The notes beneath the pieces are model-generated. The model saw only the letters and a program-made list of their open reading frames with translations. It made no database searches and was not told the origin of the DNA. Below, in pieces: positions 53,376 through 64,000 of a stretch of 64,000 nucleotides of DNA (position 1 is its first letter; every line of letters begins with the position of its first letter). The stretch comes from Axinella damicornis (taxonomy: Eukaryota; Porifera; Demospongiae; Axinellida; Axinellidae), in assembly GCA_963931865.1 (NCBI GenBank), contig OZ007517.1:1392268-1456267 (forward strand). Reading direction: 5' to 3'. Made by a program: the position numbers and the translations under genes.

Positions 53376-55832
53376 ATGTGTGCATGTGTGTGGATGACTC
53401 CCGTACCACATAGGCTCCTATCAGGTAAGCAGCATTGGCCCGCTTGCGACTGTCTAATGAGGTGTAATGGATGATCTTCTTCTTGGATAGGGAGGAACTC
53501 TGTGTGTGTGTGTGTGTGTGTAGGTGGGTGGATGACAAAATTAAATACTTTATCATTGTAACTGCTCGTTCGCTAACCCTACATCTACATGTAGCATGTG
53601 TATCGCTTTTCAGTCCGGGATGAAGACAATAATCAACCATGACACGGCCGCTTACTCCTCTATTTAGAGCCCACCTGACAGAGAATTCCAATTAAAGAAA
53701 ACAAACAAAACGGAATCCAAAGTGCAGACGCTCAGTTACGTTAAATATGTGCGGCTTCAACGCTGTTGTTTTGCCACCAAGAATGCCACTTGAATCTCCT
53801 TGCAAGCTATATCACTGAGTTTTGACCTTATAAGGAGATGGGGACAAATTCCAAACCCTGACCCAAGAAATGGGGAAAAATTGGGACACAAAACGTTACT
53901 TGAATAAACATTGGGAGACCATTCATAACCTGATTGCGTAGTTAGGGTCATGAATAAGGACGTGGGTCACATGGTAACAGCAACAAGGAATTCAATTTTG
54001 TGGTCCAAGAGGATATTTATGGCTTCTGAGGTCCTTGCTGAGGTGTCTTTGGGCAGGGCAGGCGGTCACTGGCAGCTGTCCACTCTATCAGCACACCACC
54101 TGCAATGATAGTGACACCCGCCCCAACACACAGCCAACCAATCCAGCCCAGAAACAAACTTGGCAACACTGGTAAGCGCTACTGTGGTGACGTCAGGTTT
54201 ACTCAAACACTGAATCATAAGAAGGTCAGAACCCTCACCTCTGCCCTAACAGAAGTGCCGTACTTGGCAAGCAAGAGGATGTGACATGCTCCGAAAAAAT
54301 TCTCTACTATTCTAAAAGGATAAATATGATGCTAAATGAATCAGCTGGGAGATTGCAGCACACCGATAGAGCGCTGACACCTTGGAGAATTTCAACCAGG
54401 TACTAAAATTGATTCCAATTTGAAATTGTGGGAGTTTCATAATCCACTTGGAATGCATGCTCAACTACATGTAACCCACTATGGGGGGTTATTGAAATGC
54501 AGTAAAACACAAGGTGCTCGGCAACCTGCTCGGCAACCTGCTCGGCAACCATTCAATGACTGCATGCTGAAGTAATCTGCCATCTACAACTGACCTCACA
54601 CAAGACAGTTAGGAAAGTTATTTATTAGTTGTGGTCAGGCGATTCTTAATAGTACTATTCATATGTCATAATCAGATGGCAATACTGGCACGTGCCTCAA
54701 ATTGTGAGCATGGCCTGTGCTTGAGCGTATGTGCGTTGTGCATGTATATAGTAATATTGAATGTATTCATATAATGAGACGGCACTGACAGCATGCGCCT
54801 GCATGTCTGTGTATTGCGTGTGCTTGTGTGTGTGTGTGTGGTGTGCTGCGGATGTAGCTACACTTATGTGTGTATGTGTATGTGAGGTGTGCGGCTAGAT
54901 GTACTATGTCTGCAGGTAATGTTTACATGCTGTGTGTGGGTATTTCTGTATCAATCCATATATACAGCACACTTCAAATGTTGCTGTACTTGTAACAGAA
55001 CAGCTGGGCTGATGTTTATACAAAACGAGTTTCTTGATTACCTGATGTGCCCATAATTATTACTGTGCACCCAATTAAGTTCACCTTCAGTTTTTTGTTC
55101 ACTTTGAGGCAATAACGGTACAGCATAGCCAGATTCAATGGTCCAAAGTCAGAGTAGAAGCTGGTTCGAAATGAGAGAGAGAGAGAGAGAGAGGGAGGGA
55201 GGGAGGGAGGGAGGGAGAGAGAGAGTTATTAACATAAGGCGATAACATAAGACTCGCATCTTGAAGCACAAAAAATCACTACCATACTTCAAAGGAAAAT
55301 ATTCTGAGATCTGTCCGAACAAATTAGAAAGACATCGGCATCCATTTTACTCACTTTTCATATACAAATTCATCGTCAATGCAGAAGTAATGACAAGTGG
55401 TTGTGTTTCTGGGTTTCGACCGGAGAGTTGCAAAGTAGAGTCGGTCTAGAAGAGGGAAAAGGAGATAAAAGAGTGACATCTATCAACTAGAGTCCTTTCC
55501 CTCCCTCCCATAGTATTTAGGTCTCAACAACACATTGCGGAAACTGTGCAGTAGTACCGTGCTACTCTACGGCTTCGTTCTCACGCCCGCACAACCGTCA
55601 TCCACTCAAACGCAGGGCTTCACTCACTCCGTAATACAATTTAGGGCCAAGGGTTTGCCGAAGGCTGTATAATTTTTCGAACAGCCGGACACAACATAAC
55701 ACCACTACTACCCGCCTTAGGGTACCCACAGCACACATGCGCTACTGCCATCCTTCCCCACCACTTTTAGAATCAGTGATCTTCCAATCTACCTTCCAGA
55801 AACTCGCACAAGCAAGCATCCCTGTCGGCCAT
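46613..55832 (-). CDS. CDC14: CDC14 dual-specificity phosphatase
   Basis: Fifteen exons join in phase to 568 residues: 55832-55793, 55445-55355, 55160-55085, 53499-53407, 52442-52296, 52113-52051, 51810-51774, 51079-50854, 50748-50693, 49970-49883, 49738-49688, 49330-49066, 48503-48355, 47535-47293 and 46694-46613. The tandem DSP domains are clear: [111 protein letters not shown]. The active site is HCKAGLGRTG, with Cys275 and Arg281 on opposite sides of the exon 9/10 junction. [17 protein letters not shown] and SLWMAGD follow, then a Lys/Glu/Leu/Asp-rich insertion ([20 protein letters not shown]), [11 protein letters not shown] and a Ser/Pro-rich tail. CDC14 removes phosphate from CDK-type Ser-Pro sites and acts in mitotic exit, at centrosomes and in cilia (family knowledge). 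Confidence 0.95.
46700..46800. repeat. (GT)n microsatellite before CDC14 exon 15
   Basis: Imperfect GT repeat, (CA)n in CDC14 sense, ending 5-8 bp before the CCCTAG acceptor at 46695. Confidence 0.85.
48504..48540. repeat. (GT)n microsatellite abutting CDC14 exon 13 acceptor
   Basis: CA repeat in CDC14 sense runs directly into ACACAG and exon 13. Confidence 0.9.
48670..48872. mobile_element. GGGGCGAG-CTGA-terminated MITE (copy B)
   Basis: CATTGTGGGGCGAGTCTGAA on the left and GCTCAGGCTCACCCCAATAT on the right match the termini of the element at 13762. CDC14 intron 12. Confidence 0.55.
48915..49070 (-). repeat. Tandem copies of the CDC14 exon 12 5' splice site
   Basis: The true junction reads GATATTATG/GTATGCAGAAAG at 49066. 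Three further ATTATG/GTATGCAGA or GTTATG/GTATGCAGA copies lie downstream, spaced about 30-60 bp with AGTTTACTGAGTTAT between them. Confidence 0.8.
49346..49369. repeat. (GA)n microsatellite at CDC14 exon 12 acceptor
   Basis: (TC)n in CDC14 sense, 10-15 bp upstream of the CGCTCAG acceptor at 49331. Confidence 0.85.
49402..49434. repeat. TAGCCTCG-family palindrome
   Basis: TAGCCTCGTTCCCAGGTGGC into CTGGGAGTGAGGCTA, CDC14 intron 11; flanks share CAAGAT. Confidence 0.8.
50149..50256. repeat. (CA)n microsatellite cluster
   Basis: CA runs alternating with CATGCATATGCATACA segments in CDC14 intron 9. Confidence 0.8.
51169..51345. repeat. Poly-G and poly-C runs in CDC14 intron 7
   Basis: G-rich at 51171-51186, C run at 51211-51236 and C run at 51326-51342, interspersed with unique sequence. 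Confidence 0.8.
53337..53373. repeat. (GT)n microsatellite in CDC14 intron 4
   Basis: GT run about 35 bp past the exon 4 donor; a second GT run at 53502-53521 abuts the exon 4 acceptor (CA-rich in CDC14 sense). Confidence 0.85.
54822..54842. repeat. (GT)n microsatellite in CDC14 intron 3
   Basis: Short GT repeat within the 1.6-kb intron 3; nothing else recognised there. Confidence 0.7.
55172..55227. repeat. (GA)n/(GGGA)n tract at CDC14 exon 3 acceptor
   Basis: Pyrimidine-rich in CDC14 sense, ending about 10 bp before the AACCAG acceptor at 55161. Confidence 0.85.
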
Positions 55833-57150
55833 CGTTGAGACCCGTCGACGTTCACTGTTGAGTAGTCCACGCACGGGGACGTCAGATTGTATAGTAAAAG
55901 TCAAATTTCTGTGTAAAAAAGTGTTGGATTGGTTCGTCGGGAGGGCCGCAAGAATGCGCTATGTCGGCATTCTGGGCGATTCTTCCCCTGAGATCTGCGG
56001 CGCGATCAGATGGGTTGGAACAACCAGCTCGGTCGATCAACTCTGTTCGGTCGGATTTCAGCCTCCGATTGGCTCAATCTCTCGCCTGGTATCAGCCTGC
56101 TCACTTCGCAGTCTGTTCAACGACTGTTGGTTTTACCAACTTGTAATTATGACGTTTACACTTTCACACACACATGATATGAATGAGTACATGCTGCGGG
56201 GGAGAGGCCGGAAGTTATTCTCCCATGAATACAATTATTACGTAATAATTATCAACGACAAATAACATCAAAGGCTTTATAATGCATTTGGCAGTGCACG
56301 TTGCACAGAGGGCAGACCATTCATGATCAATGAATAGCGTAGCTGCTATTGTCGCCTCAGTCCCTCTCTCCTCAGAATACGCATGAGGAGAGAACGTGGG
56401 GCGGGGCCGAGGCTACTTTGCGCTACAAAACCCACTCTAAAAACACAGATTTGCAGCATGTAACAATCAATCGTGTGCTGTTCTGCCACCAGCCACTTCC
56501 ATCCGGCTCCAATACACTGCGTCTGGTGTGAAACAAATTTTCAGAAACCTTTTTTAAGGGCCATGACAAGTGACAAGCGGACAAAAAGACTTCATGGTAG
56601 GTGTTAATTAATTAATGATTTAGCGAGTTTCTGTGAAAACGTGACCCTTTTAACACCAGCAGATGTTGGGATCAAAGCTAATCTAGGATTAGTGGGTGTG
56701 GTCCAACAACGAGCACCAGTAATGACCAATGGAGCACTTTTATCCCGTGCACTGTCAGTTTCATAAACGCAGACTACTTTATTTTGAGCAAATGTGAACC
56801 TTCGGTCCTATATTTTCATGTTTGAGTGGCAGGCGGGAGTTCGAAAATCAATCAGTTTTTCACACAAACAAACAAATAGCTGATGTTTGCCCAAGTGAAT
56901 CATAAAAGCTAGCTACTAGCTAGCCCAAGTGGAAAAGAGCACTCCTAGATCTAGCCTATTTTAGGCCCTGACTTGAGGCATTGAGACAACAAATGTCCAG
57001 GTCTAACAGACAATTTGAAATTCGAAAGGGAGAGTATATTTGTTGGAAACAGCATATGCACCGCTGATCCATGATATTGCCTAGCTAGTCTCGGCCCCAG
57101 ACCCAATCCAGTGGATTGTAGCCTCCATCACCGTAGGAAATCAGTGAAGG

Positions 57151-57198
57151 GGTAGGTATCTATCTATCTATCTATTTATCTATCTATCGTTCTATCTA
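57151..57198 (+). repeat. (TATC)n microsatellite
   Basis: About twelve TATC units with two substitutions. Confidence 0.9.
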
Positions 57199-57236
57199 TC
57201 ACTGTAATGAACCACATGCAGTAGCTAGCGTTCCAA

Positions 57237-57281
57237 TAGCCTCGTTCCCAGGCACCTACCAAGTGCCTGGGAACGAGGCTA
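57237..57281. mobile_element. TAGCCTCG-family palindrome, 45 bp, with 9-bp TSD
   Basis: TAGCCTCGTTCCCAGGCACC and GTGCCTGGGAACGAGGCTA form a perfect palindrome. Flanks GCGTTCCAA and GCATTCCAA agree at 8 of 9 bases. Confidence 0.85.
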
Positions 57282-58129
57282 GCATTCCAAGAGTGATGGG
57301 AGCTAGTCTAGACACATGAGCTATAGGAATGATTGTGTATACGAAAGTAGTGTCTGTGTGGTATCAGATCGTGCGACAGGAGAATGCCACTCCACAACTT
57401 TATTATCATAATTTAGATAACCCTACGAACTTGATATTTTTAGACTTCCGAGTAACAAATTCTCCACAAATTGAGGGAGTAGTTGATGTTGCATGCCCTA
57501 TAGCTAACTGGATCTGATGTTGTTTTAGACTGTCTGCTCAGGCCCCAGACCTGTGCATGTGTGTACATGTGGGTGGTGTGGGTGTGTTTGTGGAACATAT
57601 GTTTTACACAGTGAATAGAGTATAGTGCAGTAGTTAGCTATGCAACACCGTGTGGCCGTACACTGAACAGGCCCCGAGTGTGCATGGCATGTGTCTAAGG
57701 CATCTGTGTGAGCTCAAGTATGTGTTGGAAACAAGCATCACACCATGTACTGCATTCTTCAAAATCTGTGCTTCAAAAACTGTTCCAAGCAGACGGACTC
57801 TACTCTTTCCGCTTTACTAAGCACTAAACAACGGTGTGCCATCGTTGGCCAAGTGGAAAATGGGCTCGCACAGGCTATGTCATTCTCTGTAGGGGTCACA
57901 CTTTGATCTGGATCGGAGTTGCATAACTATAACTTAACTTGTACATGTACCTTAACTAATCAGGGGACTGTAATCGATATTATGTACATGTTGACCACAC
58001 TGTTTGCCACGTCATACTGCCAAGATGGTGGTAGTGGATACCATATGGCAGTTGCACACTCTTATTGTTATTAACTCTTGATATTATCCAATCAGAGAGC
58101 GGCATTTGGTACGTTGACAGGAAGTTTAG

Positions 58130-58171
58130 TAGCCTCGTTCCCAGGCGCTCGAGCGCCTGGGAACGAGGCTA
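58130..58171. mobile_element. TAGCCTCG-family palindrome, 42 bp, with perfect 9-bp TSD
   Basis: TAGCCTCGTTCCCAGGCGCT and its exact complement, 42 bp with almost no loop. GAAGTTTAG lies directly on both sides (58121-58129 and 58172-58180). Confidence 0.9.
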
Positions 58172-60047
58172 GAAGTTTAGTTGCTAGTTAACCAAGTATG
58201 CACACTTTCAGACATTCTTCGATCAGGTAGCTAGCTAGCTACCAATGTGATCGGACAGTGTGATGCAGTTTCTTCCAAATATTGTCTCCACCCTTGATGG
58301 ACGTCCTTGTGATTATAATGCAGGCAACGACAAGCTAGCAGAGCCTGGGAATGAGTCCAGTAGTAATCCACCAACAACATGTAACTTTAACCCCTTTCAC
58401 GCACTCAGAGTGCCATAAATGCAGGTGCAATCAGGTGCAGTATAATGTTTTGCTAATTGTGCTGACCATTCGTATATGGTGAGTACAAGTTGCCATGTCA
58501 ACATGTTTACACTACCCAACTATTCTCGAAGTTGACACAACCTTTGGCTGGCACTGGATTTGGGCTAATCGGGTAATGGGTCATGATTTGATTTACTGGT
58601 TTTGGGAGTACGTATTTAGAGTGCTGTAGCTGCTCTTGCACATGCAGCACATTTTGTGTATAAATGCATGCACACGTACATGCATGCAAGCTGTGCGCAT
58701 GCACACGCCACCCCCCTTCTCCCCCACCCCCACACACACTCACACACTCACACTTTGAAGCTTAAGATCTTTGTTTTTGGATTTTGAGTGTAGCTACAAT
58801 TGCTGTGCAGTAATTGATCAATCAAGTTGTGTATACAACACAATACTAAACATAGAAAGACGAAAATGAGAAGCATGCATGCAATGACTTTGGACAGAAT
58901 GACCAGCTAGCTTAAAGCTTTCTGTGGTGCTGAGTCCGCACATATTCTATAGCTAACCATCTTTTTGGTCATAGGTAAAACTGCTAATGCAATTGTTCAG
59001 TTGCTCATGATCAGAAATATTAGGAGCGATTACTGTCGTATATAGTCCTGAGTGTGAATGAGAGTACATTACTGTAGAACAAGTCAGCTAACAATAATAG
59101 AATAACAACAGTTGGTCTATCTTGGTGACATTTTAGGCTTAACCGAAAGGGATAAAGAGTAAGACCCGAGCCATATCAAACAAGTGTCTGAGTGAAGTAG
59201 CATTAGATTATTTTGGCTAAGCGCTAGCACAGTACTATATGAAAGGGAATTGTTTACTACAGGTACTCCAAGCTATACTATATCCCTTCAAACTATCAAG
59301 TTACAGCTGTGCACAAGGCCTTCAATTGAGCACTGCTCTCACTGGGTATATACGTGACACCCTACTGCTGAGCTATTTCAATTAGCCTCACACACGCATA
59401 CCAAGACACTTGTGCATTGACTCAAGATTGAGTTACATCACCCAATGTAACTACTCCACTGCTTCTTGTGCAAGAGCTTTTATAGTGCATTCTTCCAAAC
59501 ATCTCCTAAGCATACTTTCCCCCCATGTGCCTTGTGTACTATGTACACTGCAGCAAATGGAAGAAGCATTCCAATGGCGAGAAATTCAGATAGCATGCGC
59601 CAAGTGTAGTAGTGAGGGAATGGATTAGATTATCGCTGCCATTCCATCCATTGTGAACCTGTCTCTAGTACTAAAAGTGACGTTATCCATATAAGGCTAT
59701 ATTGTTTTGTGGTAATGTCACTTCCCTGCATGGAGACTTGTTCTTGTGACATCCCTAAAGAATAGCTATTCTCTTGTAAGAATCTTGCAATTATTGTTGT
59801 CATAATTTTCCGAGTCAACTATTCTGCACAAATGTGAAACCATAGTCAGAGTCTGCTAGTATACGATGGAACACATGGTAGTCAAGAGTATACAGTAGCT
59901 ACTACCAGTCCTTAGACCCCTTCCACTACCTACCTCAAAATTAACCGCTCTAGTGATCTCGTTTATAATTTTAATACTTCAGGTTGAAACCTCACCAACT
60001 TTATTCATTCACCCAAACGTTACGGAATAGGAACAATATACAACCTA

Positions 60048-60080
60048 GTCTCGTTCCCAGACCCTCAGTACGAGACTATA
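60048..60080. repeat. TAGTCTCG-family palindrome, short copy
   Basis: CTAGTCTCGTTCCCAGACCC with a shortened right arm GTACGAGACTA. Confidence 0.6.
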
Positions 60081-61793
60081 TAGCTACAACCCAGCCAATT
60101 GCAAGCTCCGACTGTACCATTACAAAGGCAGTCAGTCATTTAACCTATCAGAGACTTCAGTTTAATATTACTTTCTGTGCCCTATTTACTTAGCTACCTG
60201 CTGCTAGCAATGGGTGAACGATGTATTAAAAGCTTGTATGCCAATGTTGCACCTCTCCGTGGGAACGTAACGTTGACTGATCTGACACACTTCTAGCAAA
60301 GAGGATGTACAGCCGTTCTTTAATGAATTCATGGGGTGCACACTCAATGACAACCATAATTTATGGAAGCCTCTGTAGGAAGATAATGAAGAGGTTCAAA
60401 TTTCAGCTGTTGGGGTAGAGTTTCACTGATTGCTAATGTGGAGGTCCTTAGCTGGAGAATATGTGACTGCTCTATGGAAACGTACTCAACCCAACTCCAC
60501 ATCATGTTGCATGACTCAGTACTGTTTTGCAGAATCAGAAAATTTGATATGATTGTACCGTTAAGACTGTCTAAGAAAACAGACCCTGTAAGGCTGTAAT
60601 TGAGTAAAAAAGATACCAGCACACATTGTGTGTGAATGCCATTTCGAACGTGAGGCTCAATATAACTGAGAAGAGTAAAATTAATGAGGCATTGATATCT
60701 TAATCACTAGCCTTTACCATGCAGCAGTATAGTAATTACTATATAGTAGATTTATTGGAGCGATATGTCATGCACATGCACACATAATAATGTACAGCGG
60801 TAAAACCATACAGACTCTCAGTGAGAGGCCATAACAGTAAGGCTGGAGACAAACCTCCCGTCTACTCATGCATCTTGAAATCCAATCGTGATTGGTGGAA
60901 CTAATGAGAGCACCCACCTTGACATGCGTGGTATGCAAACTGCATGAGGCAATATATATTGGCATTGCTCAGTCATGCCAAGAGTAGGCAATATTAATTT
61001 GGTGTGTGTGTGTGGGAATGAACGTATAGATGACTTGCAACCCCACTGCCCCAAGCAAACAATGTAAGCTGATTATACACTGCAATACAATCATCAACAT
61101 TAATTTCTGTGGCTACATTTCTCAATGCATCACGTCAGTACAGATCACTGCTAAGGCCTAATCTGATCAGTTACTGACATTGGTGAGACTGTATGGGTAG
61201 CATCCCACATGTGCCGTCCTAGTGTGGTTGTATGTTTTACGTATGTCGTACTATTCCTAACATAGCTAATCTGGTTTAGTGGACCTTTAGCTACTCAGTA
61301 TACCGCATTCTGAACAGTATACTAACAGTATACTAATTAGCTCCAGGAGGCAACCCACTAGTTATCCAAACATACCTAGCTACGTCCCCAAAGCCAAGGG
61401 CCGGGGTCTAAGCGCCCCTCCCTACGACCATGACTGCACAATGCATTATACAAGTGCATAACCATTCTGTACGGAGCAGTGTCATAGCTAGCTATACCTC
61501 ACGGCCAGGATTCTGGGGTGTGAAATTCAACCCTAACAGCTGTATCTGTATGCACACACTGCAATACAGAAATGGATATTTTAATGGTATGTTATGTAAC
61601 TCAATGCAGTTGGTAAGTAAGTACAAATTACCACGGACCACGGTTGTCTGTGGAGGTGTGCAGTACAAAGTGCTACAAATTGCCCGAGGGAAGAATAATA
61701 GCTAGCTACACACTTTTATGTAGAATTATTACTAGTTTGTGCTCGAAGTAGACTGAGACATGAACTCTGCTCTAATACATTCTACGAGTAGTG

Positions 61794-61799
61794 TTTATT
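61794..61799 (-). promoter_or_regulatory. AATAAA polyadenylation signal of the NIDO gene
   Basis: AACAAATAAACAC on the minus strand, about 135 nt after the stop codon at 61933. Confidence 0.6.
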
Positions 61800-61932
61800 T
61801 GTTGTTCAGTAAAATGAAATTTTAATTTGGCCTTTCTGCAAACTAAAATGAAATCTTACAAGGAACAAGTAATAAAACTTAAAGCTAGGTAGTTTTACAC
61901 ATCAAGGATCAAGTCCACAGCAAACAAAGTTC

Positions 61933-63053
61933 CTAATATTTGTTCAAGTGCTCTTCCATAATCATGATTGACAGGGTGCTGCTGCTGGTGGAATTTCCCG
62001 TATCTCCCATGTCATCATCATTGTCCTGCTGCTTCTGGGCGTTCTTCTGGAATGTCTTGGAGAGGAGACCGAGGGAAGCAGCTCTAACACGTTGCAGGAG
62101 GCCTAGCCGAAGAGAAACATACGTAATGAGATAACAACAAGTCTGCATGAACAATGTACACAACTAATGCATGAACAAACAAAGTCTGCAGGAACAAATT
62201 ATGTTTGTTTGTTTTTGTTTACCAGTGGGCTGAGGATACATCTGGGTGTCTATGCAGATGAAGTCATTAACACAGAAGACGAATGTTCCTGTTATTTGGC
62301 TGTTACTCCAGTCAGGGAGGTGGAGGATGGCAGGGGTTCCCGAACCAGGGAGGGAGACACTGCCGACACCAAGCCTGGCGCTGGAATATCCTGCCTGGGC
62401 TACAGTGCCTCCAAGGCCACCTGAGCCACCCGAGGCACTGCCTGTGGTCCACTGCAGCCTGCTGTACATCAGGATGAGGTAGGTCTTACCATGCCTGGAG
62501 GAGGCTAGGACCATCTGGAAGGTGTTGAGCTGGAGAAGAAAGTAAGAAAAGAGAGGGGTTTCTTGTTGTAAACCAGAGGTAGCCTCAACTAGAGCAGTAT
62601 AGCTAGCTGGAAGCAAGTTGCTATAGCAGCAAGCAACTGGAGGCAATCCTAGGTGCAGAAGGCACCCTACCAAGTCGACTACATTTCTGCAGCTAGCTAT
62701 AGCAGCTGTCAGCAAGACAATTCCATCCGAACTCCTTGTAGCTGCAGAAGTCACCCTACCAGGTCGGTGGCTTGGTTGTAGTAGCCCACAAGCTCCCATG
62801 TGACAACAATCATGGACGTGGGTCTGTAGTTGCCACCAAACTTGGTCCGGATGATGGCAGCGGTGTTGTTGCGGTCTTCATCACACACACTCTGCCTGTA
62901 GAAGACTTTACCGCTGCCTCTCAGGTCTGCATCTGCCCAGTAGGGAGCAATCATTGGAGGGCCATCGAGGGAGGAGAGAACCTCAGGTGTGAAGCTGTAT
63001 TGCTGCACAGAAGAAGTCCGTGGGAAGGTGACGTAGCCATTGCTATGTACCTA

Positions 63054-63097
<44 letters not shown>

Positions 63098-63383
63098 GTA
63101 GAGTGTAATGCAAGTTTCAAGGTTATATCCACAAAGCACATTCTGTTCTTCAGTCTTTCAACAGCTGCAGCACATGAAGTCAGCTTCAACTTACAGCAAA
63201 GAACTGTTGTTCTTGACCCATAAACTCGAAGTCTCCATACAGCACTTGCTGTGCTCCGGTGTTGCAGTCGTCGCAGCCAGTGAGAACGTGGTCGCTGGTG
63301 CCAGGGCCGTACCGCAACAGTGGCTGAGCCCAGCAGACCACACTCACAGCAGAGAGGCAGAGGAAGATGGCGTACACTTTCAT
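61933..63383 (-). CDS. Secreted single nidogen (NIDO)-domain protein
   Basis: Four exons join in phase to 318 residues: 63383-63195, 63050-62760, 62529-62223 and 62102-61933. A signal peptide (MKVYAIFLCLSAVSVVCWA, cleavage predicted before QPLL) opens exon 1. Residues about 60-235 form a NIDO domain: VHSNGYVTF, PPMIAPYWADADLR, GKVFYRQSV, MIVVTWELVGYYN, NTFQMVLAS, TYLILMYSRLQWTTGSASGG, GGLGGTVAQAGY and SVSLPGSGTPAI, a typical succession in nidogen, alpha-tectorin and mucin-like proteins. No EGF, AMOP, VWD or Ig domain follows. The last exon is short and polar (QKQQDNDDDMGDTGNSTSSS), and no transmembrane segment is evident there. An extracellular-matrix or surface role is inferred. Gene name and orthology cannot be assigned. 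Confidence 0.88.
63055..63096 (+). repeat. Poly-G run, about 42 bp, at NIDO exon 2 acceptor
   Basis: In gene sense this is poly-C running into CGTAG, the acceptor of exon 2 (63050). The longest homopolymer in the window. Confidence 0.95.
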
Positions 63384-63478
63384 CTTGCCAGTTGAACTTC
63401 AAACGTAGCACAGTCCTAGCTAGCACTCCCGAACAGCACCCGATCAAAACTGATTTGAAAGTGACCCTCTAAACTGGC

Positions 63479-63487
63479 CTTTATATA
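63479..63487 (-). promoter_or_regulatory. TATA box of the NIDO gene
   Basis: TATATAAAG on the minus strand about 96 bp upstream of the start codon, a good match to the TATA consensus. Transcription would start near 63455, leaving a roughly 70-nt leader. Confidence 0.6.
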
Positions 63488-63885
63488 CCCTCCTAGACTG
63501 CCTGACCTTTGACACTGGCCAAACCAGTTTGGCCTTGTCTAACGAGAATGGGTAGGGAACCTGTCCCCATATCACTTATTCAATTGTGTGATTTCAATTT
63601 TCTGAACACAGAACAATATTGTGTTTCAATTGAGATATGGCAGCTGGGGTGTTTAGCAGTAACCTTGTCCATGGTAGCGTTTAATTTGCATATGCAGCAC
63701 ACTAACAAGGCTATGCACGCTACCAGCATGGACACAAAGACCGAACAACTGCGACTGGTTATGTATCCATGACAACTCAATCTGATAATGTAATTGAATG
63801 CCTTCAGTGGATCCTCATTACAAGACTTAGACAATTGGCCAAACAAAAGCACACCTCTGCTAGAAAGGTCAACTCATGCAGTAGT

Positions 63886-64000
63886 CTCGGCCCCAGACCC
63901 AAACCACCCCAGCGTGGATCGCTTTCAGTATCACGCATTTGATACTAGATGCGATCCGTGCTGGGGTGGGTTTGGCCCGTTTGGATCTGGGACCGAGACT
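63886..64000. mobile_element. TAGTCTCGG-family MITE at the right edge
   Basis: AGTCTCGGCCCCAGACCCAA on the left is inverted as TTTGGATCTGGGACCGAGAC at the window end, with a TGGATCGCTTTCAG / AGATGCGATCCG centre. The right flank is not visible. Confidence 0.7.

Larger units (their letters stand above)
55833..61793. other. 6-kb spacer between CDC14 and the NIDO gene without recognised genes
   Basis: Only short open frames without homology are visible on either strand. It must include the CDC14 promoter next to 55832. Contents identified: a (TATC)n tract at 57151-57198, palindromes at 57237, 58130 and 60048, half of a TAGTCTCGG element at 57089-57112, and C-rich or CA-rich patches near 58708-58750. 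Confidence 0.6.

Noticed and set aside
55858..56265. 135-codon plus-strand frame next to the CDC14 start
   Set aside because: No homology or splice partners seen; probably chance in the CDC14 promoter region.

Overview
This is animal (metazoan) genomic DNA. Genes are split into many short exons with GT-AG introns, every predicted protein is of metazoan type (Ig-domain and nidogen-domain secreted proteins, a TESK kinase, SPICE1, TRIR), and introns and spacers are full of microsatellites, minisatellites and short palindromic DNA elements. Moderate intron sizes, Ig and NIDO secreted proteins and the dense small palindromic elements would fit a non-bilaterian such as a demosponge, but that placement is inference; nothing read here proves the taxon.

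I built seven gene models by joining exons whose reading phases agree at every junction. From left to right: (1) a secreted or membrane multi-Ig protein on the minus strand (8285 down past the left edge), with a signal-peptide exon and six phase 1-1 Ig exons; (2) SGT/SGTA, a TPR co-chaperone, minus strand 16904-9011, 12 exons, 359 residues; (3) a TRIR (C19orf43) homologue, plus strand 17214-21465, 3 exons, 169 residues, divergent from SGT across about 310 bp; (4) a TESK-type kinase, plus strand 21827-35166, 8 exons, 719 residues; (5) SPICE1, a centriole/spindle protein, minus strand 45980-36006, 15 exons, about 1128 residues, convergent with TESK; (6) CDC14 phosphatase, minus strand 55832-46613, 15 exons, 568 residues, directly upstream of SPICE1; (7) a small secreted protein with one nidogen (NIDO) domain, minus strand 63383-61933, 4 exons, 318 residues. 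The 6.1 kb between CDC14 and the NIDO gene has no recognisable coding sequence.

There is no operon or single pathway here. SPICE1 and CDC14 both concern centrosomes and mitosis, TESK concerns actin, and SGT and TRIR share a divergent promoter region. The most unusual signals are in the non-coding DNA. Exon-intron junctions have been tandemly duplicated (a 13-unit array of the SGT exon-8 donor, and smaller cases in CDC14, SPICE1 and SGT). At least fourteen 3' splice sites sit directly on microsatellites or homopolymers. A family of 42-134 bp palindromes with TAGCCTCG termini has 9-bp target-site duplications. A roughly 375-bp near-perfect hairpin lies inside a SPICE1 intron. Long poly-G/poly-C runs are unusually frequent.
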